A stretch of DNA of 64,000 nucleotides. Source: Novosphingobium meiothermophilum (GTDB lineage Bacteria > Pseudomonadota > Alphaproteobacteria > Sphingomonadales > Sphingomonadaceae). The notes under the pieces were generated by a model that was given only the letters and a program-made list of their open reading frames with translations, searched no databases and had not been told where the DNA came from. Shown piece after piece: positions 56,754-64,000 of the stretch; the first letter of the stretch is position 1; every line of letters begins with the position of its first letter. A program made the position numbers and the translations under genes. The stretch spans positions 62,001-126,000 of the forward strand of contig NZ_QGHL01000004.1 in NCBI RefSeq assembly GCF_003171715.1. Reading direction: 5' to 3'.

Positions 56754-56858
56754 GACACCGCACTTTGCAGGCGAAGCTGACACAAGCCTGACAATCTGTC
56801 AGGGTGGCGTCAGATTGATGCGGCATCTCCAATGCCGTTGGACGAGAACCTGAACCTC

Positions 56859-57515
56859 ATGCGACTGCTCCTTGTGGAAGACGATGCCGAACTGGGCCGA
56901 CGCCTGTCGGAGCGTCTTGCCACGGCGGGCATGGCGGTTGACTGGGTTCGCAGCGCCGAAGCGGCGCGCGACTGGCCCGATCTGGCCGAGATCGCGGCCG
57001 TCATCCTCGACCTCGGCCTGCCCGATGGAGACGGGCTTGATCTCTTGCGCTTCTGGCGCGCGCAGGCCGAAACCGTGCCCGTGCTCATCCTCACCGCAAG
57101 GGGCAACTGGCGCGACAAGGTTGAAGGCCTGAACAGCGGGGCCGACGATTTTCTGGTGAAGCCGGTGCGATTCGAGGAACTGATGGCCCGGCTCCACGCC
57201 CTGTGGCGCAGGGGACGGGGGCAAAGCGAGAGCATCGTGCGCGCTGGCAGCATCGCGCTCGATCCGGTGGCGCGCAGCGCGACGCTGGGGGGCATGCCGC
57301 TCGATCTCAGCCGCAAGGAGTTTGCCCTGCTCCACCTGTTCCTGCGGCGTCCCGGCCACATCATCTCGCAGGATGCGATCCTTGAACAGCTCTATGCGCT
57401 GGAAGCCGAACGCGACCGCAACGCCGTGGAAGCGCACATCAGCCGCCTGCGCCGCAAGATCGGGCGCGATGCCATCCGCACCGTTCGCGGGCTTGGTTAT
57501 CGGCTGGAGGTTTGA
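56859..57515 (+). CDS. OmpR-family response regulator
   Basis: A 218-residue regulator: receiver (MRLLLVEDD, phosphoacceptor Asp51 in VILDLGLPDGDG, switch lysine in FLVKPVRFEEL) and winged helix (LSRKEFALLHLFLRRPG, HISRLRRKI, RGLGYRLE). ATG 56859 starts right at the receiver; another ATG at 56832 would add nine residues. Divergent from the efflux operon and followed at once by its kinase, it probably controls the pump in response to metal (QseB/CzcR-like). Confidence 0.92.
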   Translation: MRLLLVEDDAELGRRLSERLATAGMAVDWVRSAEAARDWPDLAEIAAVILDLGLPDGDGLDLLRFWRAQAETVPVLILTARGNWRDKVEGLNSGADDFLVKPVRFEELMARLHALWRRGRGQSESIVRAGSIALDPVARSATLGGMPLDLSRKEFALLHLFLRRPGHIISQDAILEQLYALEAERDRNAVEAHISRLRRKIGRDAIRTVRGLGYRLEV

Positions 57516-57518
57516 CTG

Positions 57519-58847
57519 GTGCGGCTTGGCTCGCTTCGCGGAAGGTTCCTGCTGGCAATCCTGCTGTGGGTCATGGTTGGCATTGGCGGCATCTGGTATT
57601 CCTCGGTCCGGCTGTTCACCGGTCATGTTGAATCGCAGTATCACGAGGAACTGGAAGTCCACGTCCGCGAACTTGGCGGGCTGACATCGCTTGATGCGCA
57701 GGGACGGCCGCACCTTGCCCGGCCGCTGTCCGATCCGCGCTATGCCGAACCGCTTTCGGGATTCTACTGGCAGATCACCCGGCCCGGCTTCGGCACCCTC
57801 AAATCACCATCGATGACGCGGGGCGAACTGGATTACGATATCGCCCACTCGCCCAGCATCCTGCACCGCGTAGCCAACGGACCAACCGGGCCGGCGATCG
57901 TCTATGGCTTTATCCGCGAGGCGCCCGGCGGCCCGCCGCTGCACTTCGTGATCGCCACCGATGAACGTCACCTGCAACGCATCATCAGCGCCTTCACCCG
58001 CGAGTTGACCGTGTGGCTCGCCCTGCTGGCGCTGGCGCTGCTGGCCAGCGGCCTTGCCATCATCACTTTCGGACTGCGCCCCTTCAACCAGCTTTCGCGC
58101 GCCATCGATGCCCTGCGCAAGGGCGAACGGCGCCGGATCGACGGGCGCTATCCTGACGAGATCGAGGCGGTCGTTTCCGATCTCAACGCCTACATCGATC
58201 GCAATGCCGAAATCGTCGAACGCGGACGGGTGGAGGCCAGTTCGCTTGCCCATTCGCTGCGCACGCCGCTGGCGGTCATCACCGACGAAGCCGAACGGCT
58301 GCTCGAACGCGGGCAAAGCGATGCGGCGAAGGTATTTCTCGACCAGTCCGGGCGGATGCAACGCCAGATCGACTATCATCTGGCACGTGTCCGTTCAGGC
58401 GGATCGAAGGCGGGAATGCGCCCTCAGGCGAGGCTTGCCGAAGTTCTGCCGCCGCTGCTTGATGCCATGCGCAGGTGCCATCCCGGCAAGCGCTTCGTTG
58501 CCGCGCATTCGGCGGATGCAACCTTGGCCATGGACGAGGATGACCTCAGCGAGATCCTTTCCAACCTGCTTGACAATGCCGGGAAATGGGCAGCCAGCGA
58601 AGTGCGCATCACCTTTGCGCAAGGCGGATCGGGTGAGCGCCTTTTGATCGAGGATGACGGCCCCGGCCTTGCGCCCGAAAACCACGAAGCGGTTTTCGGC
58701 GTGGGACACACCGGCTCGGACGGGAACGGCGGATCGGGCCTGGGGCTGGCCATCTCCCGCGCAATTGCCCGCGATTATGGCGGCGATGTGCAGATCGGTT
58801 CGGCCGCTGCGGGGAGCGGCGCCTGTCTGGTGCTGCTGCTCCCCTGA
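57519..58847 (+). CDS. Sensor histidine kinase of the efflux system
   Basis: A 442-residue membrane kinase: helix 1 (about 10-30), periplasmic sensor (about 31-163), helix 2 (about 164-186), HAMP-like linker (LRPFNQLSRAIDALRKGERRRIDGRYPDEI region), HisKA with His245 in SLAHSLRTPL, and HATPase (NLLDNAGKWA, EDDGPGLAPE, GSGLGLAISRA). GTG at 57519, three bases after the regulator stop, is the start. HSLRTPL rather than HELRTPL is typical of the QseC/PhoQ-like branch. Confidence 0.92.
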   Translation: MRLGSLRGRFLLAILLWVMVGIGGIWYSSVRLFTGHVESQYHEELEVHVRELGGLTSLDAQGRPHLARPLSDPRYAEPLSGFYWQITRPGFGTLKSPSMTRGELDYDIAHSPSILHRVANGPTGPAIVYGFIREAPGGPPLHFVIATDERHLQRIISAFTRELTVWLALLALALLASGLAIITFGLRPFNQLSRAIDALRKGERRRIDGRYPDEIEAVVSDLNAYIDRNAEIVERGRVEASSLAHSLRTPLAVITDEAERLLERGQSDAAKVFLDQSGRMQRQIDYHLARVRSGGSKAGMRPQARLAEVLPPLLDAMRRCHPGKRFVAAHSADATLAMDEDDLSEILSNLLDNAGKWAASEVRITFAQGGSGERLLIEDDGPGLAPENHEAVFGVGHTGSDGNGGSGLGLAISRAIARDYGGDVQIGSAAAGSGACLVLLLP

Positions 58848-58888
58848 TGGCATCGGCTCGTCTGCCGCCCTTTCCTTCGCTCCCGCCC

Positions 58889-60238
58889 CTACCGTCCTTG
58901 CCGCCCTTCGATCCAGTCGTTCAGCACTTCGTGGAAGAAGCGGATGCGGGTTTCCTGATCTGAAAGATAGGCATCGCCGTAGCCGCGAGAATGCATACCG
59001 GCCTGCATCGCTTCGGCCAGCTCCATGTCCTGATAGACGATCTGCCCGGCCAGTTCCGGCACGCCGCGCCCGCCATCGAACACGCGGTGTTCGCATTCGG
59101 GTGCTTCCCTCAGGGGACGGATGCCAGCCATGATCGATTCCACCTCGGCCTTGCCTTCCACCGGGAAGGCCATGCACCACAGATCGAAATAACACTTCTC
59201 CGGGTCCGTGGGATGCGGTTCGCTGCGGAACAGGATCAGGTTGTCGGGCAGGAAGCTGATCGTCACGTTGGGGAACATCACCGTGTGCGGGCTGTCGGTG
59301 ATTTCCTCCTCGTCCATGTGTTCGTAATGGAGATAGCCCTTCTCGCGCCACAGCTTCCGTTTGGCCGCCTTGAGATCGCGCCAGCCCTGCATGGCAAACT
59401 CTTCATAGGTGGCATAGCGGGCGGGATCGATGTCCCACTTGGCCAGTTCTGCCTCGAACATGGCATTGCCGCCCCCTTCGGGCCGGTCCGTGAGCGAGGG
59501 GCGCATCGGCTGCACCGTGCGGCCATGGCCCTTGGGCCACATTTCGTGCCGGGCGGAATCGACATCCTGATCGATCCACGGCGGCACCTGCGGATGCGCG
59601 GTGCGGGTGTGGTAGCTTTCCGAAAAGTTGTCGGTCACAAACTTCCAGTTGGCGTTCAGTTCGATCCGATACCACGCCACGCGCACCGCCGTTTCCATCG
59701 GGTAGTTGCGGTAAAGTTCGGGCATCGGCTCAAGGAAATCATGCAGCGACGGGCTGTCGTCGGACATGGAATACCAGACGAAACCACCCCAGGTATCGCA
59801 GCGCAGTTCCTTCAGTTTCAACTTGCCGCAGGGGTTGCCTCTGCTGAAATCGACATCGGCATCCTGCGCGTGCTTCAGCACGCCATCGATCCCCCACTTC
59901 CAGCCATGATAGGGGCAATGAAACGCCTCGACCGAACTGGAGCAATGCACCATGCGCATTCCGCGATGGCCGCAGGAATTGTAGAACGCGCGGATCGAGC
60001 CATCATCCTGCCGGACCGCAATGACCGATTCCTTCATGAAGTTGTGGACAAGGAAATCGCCCGGTTCAGGGATTTCGGCGGTGCGTCCGGCAATGTGCCA
60101 GATGCGCGTCCACATATGGTCCCATTCCTTCTGCGCGAACTCGGCCGAATAGTAGCGATCCCCCGTGATCGCATCGCCGCGCAGGTGCGACGGGTCGCGC
60201 CCGTCCATCGGCGGCGGAACATGTCCTCGCAGGCTCAT
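58889..60238 (-). CDS. Rieske-type aromatic-ring-hydroxylating oxygenase, alpha subunit
   Basis: A 449-residue oxygenase alpha subunit. The Rieske cluster is Cys89-x-His91 and Cys108-x2-His111 (CPYHGW); the catalytic non-heme iron site is DNFSESYH with His210 and His215, and a C-terminal Asp in YQDMELAEAM. The Asp203 bridge of the family is in place. Length and layout match single-component-alpha terminal oxygenases. No beta subunit, ferredoxin or reductase gene lies in the window, so electron partners are elsewhere. Substrate unknown. Confidence 0.9.
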   Translation of the reverse strand: MSLRGHVPPPMDGRDPSHLRGDAITGDRYYSAEFAQKEWDHMWTRIWHIAGRTAEIPEPGDFLVHNFMKESVIAVRQDDGSIRAFYNSCGHRGMRMVHCSSSVEAFHCPYHGWKWGIDGVLKHAQDADVDFSRGNPCGKLKLKELRCDTWGGFVWYSMSDDSPSLHDFLEPMPELYRNYPMETAVRVAWYRIELNANWKFVTDNFSESYHTRTAHPQVPPWIDQDVDSARHEMWPKGHGRTVQPMRPSLTDRPEGGGNAMFEAELAKWDIDPARYATYEEFAMQGWRDLKAAKRKLWREKGYLHYEHMDEEEITDSPHTVMFPNVTISFLPDNLILFRSEPHPTDPEKCYFDLWCMAFPVEGKAEVESIMAGIRPLREAPECEHRVFDGGRGVPELAGQIVYQDMELAEAMQAGMHSRGYGDAYLSDQETRIRFFHEVLNDWIEGRQGR

Positions 60239-60577
60239 GGCATAATCCTCTCCGGTCGTCGGAACCGTTCGGTCCCGGTCCGCGTATCGCGGGTTGCACT
60301 TCTTGCCGAAGCCTAACCCGTGCCCGCAGCATCGCTAACTGCACAAAACGGCAGGAAAGATCGCGCCGCTTGGCATCACGCGCTACCGGCGGAAATGCCC
60401 GGCGCACCAGCGCGGCGGCTTTCACCCCGGCTTGTTTCGCCTTGACTTGACCGGCCATCCGCCACTAGGGCGCCCACCGAAATCGGGAGCGCCTGGCTCC
60501 CATCATCCCGTCCAATACGCCGAGTCCTGTCGAAGGGCGTTTCTGGATCCACCCTGGCAGGGTGGAGGAGTGTATCC
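60239..60577. promoter_or_regulatory. Divergent region between oxygenase and purA
   Basis: A 339-bp gap with no credible gene. Close to purA a CCACCCT-GGC-AGGGTGG hairpin (60549-60565) ends in the first two bases of the GGAGGAG ribosome site (60564-60570), which might dampen translation. An imperfect GGAACCG-TT-CGGTCCC repeat lies near the oxygenase start (60261-60276). Confidence 0.45.
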
Positions 60578-61867
60578 ATGGCCAATGTAACCGTGATCGG
60601 CGCCCAGTGGGGCGATGAAGGCAAGGGCAAGATCGTCGACTGGCTGGCCAGCCGTGCCGATGCCGTGGTGCGCTTTCAGGGCGGGCACAATGCCGGACAC
60701 ACGCTGGTGGTGGGCGATCAGACCTACAAGCTCTCGCTGCTGCCTTCGGGGATCGTCACCGGCACCCTCTCGATCATCGGCAATGGCGTGGTGCTCGATC
60801 CCTGGGCGCTCAAGGCCGAAATCGAGAAGCTGACCGGCCAGGGCGTGGAGATCAATCCCGAAAACTTCGCCATTGCCGACAATTGCCCCCTGATCCTGCC
60901 CCTGCACCGCGATCTTGACGGGCTGCGCGAGCAGGCCGCCGGAGCGGGCAAGATCGGCACCACCGGGCGCGGCATCGGCCCCGCCTATGAAGACAAGGTC
61001 GGTCGCCGCGCCATCCGCGTCTGCGATCTGGCACACCTTGATTCGCTGGATTCGCAGCTTGACCGGCTCTGCGCCCATCACGATGCGCTGCGCGCCGGCT
61101 TCGGCCAGCCGCCGGTCGATCGCGTCGCGCTGATCGCGCAGCTCAAGGAAATCGCCCCGTTCGTGCTGCAATTCGCGCAGCCTGTGTGGAAACGCCTGAA
61201 GAAGGTGCGCAAGGCTGGCGCGCGCATCCTGTTCGAAGGGGCGCAGGGCGTCCTGCTCGATGTCGATCACGGCACCTACCCCTTCGTCACCTCGTCGAAC
61301 ACGGTATCGGGCACGGCCGCATCGGGATCAGGGCTTGGCCCCAATTCCACCGGTTTCGTGCTCGGCATCGTCAAGGCCTATACGACCCGCGTCGGCTCAG
61401 GCCCCTTCCCGACCGAGCTTGAAGACGAGATCGGCCAGCGTCTGGGCGAACGCGGGCACGAGTTCGGCACGGTTACGGGGCGCAAGCGGCGCTGCGGCTG
61501 GTTCGATGCCGTGCTGGTGCGCCAGTCCTGCGCCATCTCCGGCGTAACCGGCATCGCGCTGACCAAGCTCGATGTGCTCGACGGGTTTGAGAAGGTGAAG
61601 ATCTGCACCGGCTATCGCCTGCGCGGCAAGGTGCTGGACTATTTCCCAAGCCACGCCGCCGATCAGGCCCAGGTTGAGCCGATCTATGAAGAGATGGACG
61701 GCTGGAGCGGCACCACCGCAGGGGCACGTTCGTGGGCTGATCTGCCCGCGCAGGCGATCAAGTATATCCAGCGCGTGCAGGAACTTATCGAAACCCCGGT
61801 GGCGCTCGTCAGCACCTCGCCCGAACGCGAGGATACCATTCTGGTGCGTGATCCCTTCATCGATTGA
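60578..61867 (+). CDS. purA: Adenylosuccinate synthetase
   Basis: PurA joins IMP and aspartate with GTP on the way to AMP. The 429-residue protein opens with [22 protein letters not shown] (GTP-binding and catalytic aspartate), then [56 protein letters not shown] and [13 protein letters not shown], all family signatures. Normal length. Strong GGAGGAG ribosome site. Confidence 0.98.
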   Translation: MANVTVIGAQWGDEGKGKIVDWLASRADAVVRFQGGHNAGHTLVVGDQTYKLSLLPSGIVTGTLSIIGNGVVLDPWALKAEIEKLTGQGVEINPENFAIADNCPLILPLHRDLDGLREQAAGAGKIGTTGRGIGPAYEDKVGRRAIRVCDLAHLDSLDSQLDRLCAHHDALRAGFGQPPVDRVALIAQLKEIAPFVLQFAQPVWKRLKKVRKAGARILFEGAQGVLLDVDHGTYPFVTSSNTVSGTAASGSGLGPNSTGFVLGIVKAYTTRVGSGPFPTELEDEIGQRLGERGHEFGTVTGRKRRCGWFDAVLVRQSCAISGVTGIALTKLDVLDGFEKVKICTGYRLRGKVLDYFPSHAADQAQVEPIYEEMDGWSGTTAGARSWADLPAQAIKYIQRVQELIETPVALVSTSPEREDTILVRDPFID

Positions 61868-61907
61868 TCCAAAATCGCAGAAAATGGGCTTGACCTGATC
61901 CTTTTTT

Positions 61908-61922
61908 GTTCCACACATGTTC
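61908..61922 (+). promoter_or_regulatory. LexA (SOS) box
   Basis: GTTC-CACACAT-GTTC, a perfect match to the alphaproteobacterial LexA site GTTC-N7-GTTC, 31 bases before the start codon of the next gene. A TTGACC -35 candidate lies at 61890-61895, so the box would cover the -10 region, the usual place for repression. Confidence 0.6.
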
Positions 61923-61952
61923 ACATAAGTGGAATTGCTTAGGGACAGGATC

Positions 61953-62954
61953 ATGGCTCAGGGGCTGGCGCGGTTCGATCTTTCACCGGAAGCGGATGTT
62001 GCCCTGCTGCGGCCGTGCGCTCCTCTGGCGGTCTCGATCTTTGCCGATCGGGCATGGCTGCGCAGCGAAATGGCAGAAGATGCCGCCGCGGCAGGCTTGC
62101 GCGTGGCCCGCAGCGCCGATCTGGCAATCCTTGCCGCCAAGGAGCCTGATGGCGCGCTTGGAGATCTTGTTCTTGTCGATTGTCCGGTGCCCGAAGGGGC
62201 GGAGCTTGCCGCTCTTGCCCGGCTGGATCAGCAGGCAGCGCGCACGCAGGCGCATCTTGTGGTTTCCACCAGCATGGGTGCGCTTGATGATGTGTTCGGC
62301 TGCCTCGATCAGTCCGCCGCGCAGATTCTTGTCAGTCCCAGCCGTGCGGACAGGGTCGTGGCGCTCGGCCATCTGCTGGGCCAGATCGCCACGCAGGGCG
62401 GATCGCGCGTGCGCGAGCTTTCCGAAAGTGATCGCATGTCCCTCTTGCGGCTGACCCAGCAGGTTTCTGAAATCGCGCACAGGCTTGAAGTGCTTTCGGG
62501 CGCGCCGCTTGCGCCCACGCAGCCCGGCGATCTTTCCGTCTTTGCCTTCGATCGTCCGGGCGCAGAGGATGGCGCCACGCAGCGGCTCGTGCGCCAGCAG
62601 CGGCCCTCACTTCCCGATCCGCGCCTTGTGCGCAAGATCATCCGCATGCGGCAGATGCGTTCGCGCTTCTTCGAAGGGGAGCTGTTTGCCGATCCGGCTT
62701 GGGACATGCTGCTTGATCTTGCCGCCGCGCGTGCCGAACACACCCGCGTTTCGGTCACGTCGCTGTGCATCGCATCGGGCGTTCCGCCCACAACCGCGCT
62801 GCGCTGGATCAGCCAGATGACGAAGGCGGGCCTCCTGTGCCGTGCCGAAGACACCGCCGACCGCCGCCGCGCCTTCATCACCCTTTCCGATAAGGCCGCC
62901 GATGCCATGGCCCGCTATTTCGGCGAACTGGCCAGCGATCCTTGCGTGACCTGA
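61953..62954 (+). CDS. Receiver-like domain fused to a MarR-like winged helix
   Basis: A 333-residue protein. Residues about 20-150 follow the beta-alpha order of a response receiver (LAVSIFADRAWLRSEMAEDAAAAGLRV, LVLVDCP, HLVVSTSMG, QILVSPSRADRVVALGHLL), with an Asp at the end of the third strand but no clear acidic pair or switch lysine, so probably not phosphorylated. Helices follow, then a MarR-like winged helix (about 245-325: VSVTSLCIASGVPPTTALRWISQMTKAGLLCR, DRRRAFITLS). ATG 61953 has AGGA before it; GTG 61929 is an alternative. A LexA box in front suggests SOS control. Confidence 0.75.
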   Translation: MAQGLARFDLSPEADVALLRPCAPLAVSIFADRAWLRSEMAEDAAAAGLRVARSADLAILAAKEPDGALGDLVLVDCPVPEGAELAALARLDQQAARTQAHLVVSTSMGALDDVFGCLDQSAAQILVSPSRADRVVALGHLLGQIATQGGSRVRELSESDRMSLLRLTQQVSEIAHRLEVLSGAPLAPTQPGDLSVFAFDRPGAEDGATQRLVRQQRPSLPDPRLVRKIIRMRQMRSRFFEGELFADPAWDMLLDLAAARAEHTRVSVTSLCIASGVPPTTALRWISQMTKAGLLCRAEDTADRRRAFITLSDKAADAMARYFGELASDPCVT

Positions 62955-62972
62955 TCAGGCCCGCATTGCAAG

Positions 62973-64000
62973 CTACTGCGCGGGGTCGGTCAGGCTGTAA
63001 ACCAGCGTGCGCTCCTCACCTGCGGGGATCGTGGTTGCCCAGATGTCGCGCCCGTCCTTGCGCGTCAGCCTTGCGCCTTGCGCACGCAGCGCCGCACCGG
63101 GCTGGCGTTCGATCCGTGCCTCGAACCGCACTGGCACCTGCCGCGCATTCCGGGCCGTCAGCCGGATCGTGGCGGTGCGGCCCTGCCGGTTCAGCAGGGT
63201 GGCATCAGCCGTCACCTGTGTTGCCTCGTCCAGCAGGATTTCCACGTCTTCGCCCACCGCACGGTCCTCAAGCCCGCCTTCGCCCACAAGCAACATGGTC
63301 TGGCCGAAAGGCTCGAACACCGCCACCGGCCCGCCCGGCAGGGCCAGCCCCAGACCATCCTCCCTCCGGTTGCGCGTGCGCAGCATCTGGCGCACCGACT
63401 GCACCTGATCGCCCCACACTTCGGCCCGGTAGAGCGCTTCCATCTTCACGCCGGGCTTTTCGGCCAGCGCCACCTGCTTCTGTGCGCGGGCCGAAACCGT
63501 GACGGGCACCGGCACGCGATAGAGCTTGAGATCGCCCAGCCCTTCCTGCTGCACCGTCACCGGCGCATCCATGCCCTTGGCCCGCATTCCCGTAACGACG
63601 ACCTCGGCCATTTCCATCATGGGCGCAGCCATGGCAACGGGTGGCGGAGGCGGCGCGGGCACCGCATCATAGACTGGCGCCATCTGCTGCAAGCCGCATT
63701 CCAGCACCAGATCACCCCCGGTCGGAACCGCTCCGCGCGGCGCATCCTCCCGGTTCACCTTGCCCGCGATCACGGCAGCATCGGCATTGGCAAAGCTGGT
63801 GGAATCGCTGCTTGCCAGCGTCACCCATGCCGCAAGATCAGCGGTGCGGCCATCGGGATTCATTTGGACCACATAGTTTGATTGCCAATCGAAACCCCAG
63901 GCCAGATAGGAAAGCGAAAGCGTGACGCGCTGCGCCGCCACGCTCTCGGTCTCGATCGAGAGCGTCGGCCGTGCAGAAAGATCGACAGGCCGTTCGGAAT
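62973..64000 (-). CDS. DUF4139 domain-containing protein (partial)
   Basis: The C-terminal 342 residues of a longer protein; the start lies beyond position 64000, as the frame stays open to the edge. The visible part has strand-rich sequence (VTLSLSYLAWGFDWQSNYVV, LYRVPVPVTVSARAQKQVAL, YSLTDPAQ end), a Pro-rich linker in the middle (APPPPPVAMAAP) and a PMMEMAEVVVTGM segment. DUF4139 proteins are mostly exported and of unknown function. It converges with the winged-helix gene. Confidence 0.8.
   Translation of the reverse strand, partial: SERPVDLSARPTLSIETESVAAQRVTLSLSYLAWGFDWQSNYVVQMNPDGRTADLAAWVTLASSDSTSFANADAAVIAGKVNREDAPRGAVPTGGDLVLECGLQQMAPVYDAVPAPPPPPVAMAAPMMEMAEVVVTGMRAKGMDAPVTVQQEGLGDLKLYRVPVPVTVSARAQKQVALAEKPGVKMEALYRAEVWGDQVQSVRQMLRTRNRREDGLGLALPGGPVAVFEPFGQTMLLVGEGGLEDRAVGEDVEILLDEATQVTADATLLNRQGRTATIRLTARNARQVPVRFEARIERQPGAALRAQGARLTRKDGRDIWATTIPAGEERTLVYSLTDPAQ

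Noticed and set aside
61878-61910. Terminator after purA at the T-run 61902-61907
   Set aside because: No inverted repeat precedes the T-run; it is better read as part of the next gene's promoter.
1-64000. Mobile elements, prophage, CRISPR arrays, rRNA genes
   Set aside because: No transposase, integrase, terminal repeats, spaced direct repeats or rRNA sequence seen; gene content is continuous chromosome.

Overview
The window is a dense, high-GC stretch of chromosome from a Gram-negative alphaproteobacterium of the Sphingomonadales, most like Novosphingobium. The evidence is the aa3 oxidase gene order ctaC-ctaD-ctaB-(small gene)-ctaG-ctaE-DUF983-SURF1, a DUF2794 gene, an HdaA-type DnaA regulator, LptD/SurA, several TonB-dependent receptors and an alphaproteobacterial LexA box (GTTC-N7-GTTC). 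I see no transposase, phage gene, integrase or CRISPR array. The assignment rests on gene content read by eye, not on a database search.

Layout. 1-6239 (minus strand): cytochrome c oxidase structural and assembly genes, with a terminator after ctaD. 6531-18254: mostly plus-strand housekeeping genes: pyrE-pdxJ-acpS-lepB in tight coupling, a DUF3089 hydrolase-like protein, ruvX and two overlapping hotdog thioesterases; then DUF2794, cysE, hdaA and a DUF2066-like protein on the minus strand; then purM, a purN fused to a YjbR-like domain, and an MFS carrier. 18310-28557: a TonB receptor with a palindromic operator candidate, the ndk/holC/DUF2256/pepA block, lptD-surA and a yghU-type GST. A tRNA-Gln(TTG) sits at 28652-28726.

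28950-48839 is the most distinctive part. It holds an ExaC-type aldehyde dehydrogenase, an EthD protein, a FIST sensor overlapping a PAS hybrid histidine kinase, a LuxR-type response regulator, a PQQ alcohol dehydrogenase, a periplasmic binding protein, a PedF-type cytochrome c, a PQQ-associated beta-propeller protein, a porin, two TonB receptors, and a second LuxR regulator plus membrane hybrid kinase. Together these look like a periplasmic alcohol oxidation system with its own signalling and outer-membrane uptake. The dehydrogenase has the Asp-x-Asp signature of lanthanide-dependent enzymes, so the adjoining receptors and second two-component pair are candidates for lanthanide or cofactor uptake and sensing. 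No pqq biosynthesis genes lie in the window.

49046-58847 is rich in metal handling: a DUF347/COG4705 membrane protein divergent from a membrane-anchored LuxR-type regulator, a VIT-family carrier, and a CzcCBA-type efflux operon divergent from an OmpR-type regulator and kinase. 58889-64000 carries an orphan Rieske oxygenase, purA, a LexA-boxed gene joining a receiver-like domain to a winged helix, and the C-terminal part of a DUF4139 protein cut by the window end.
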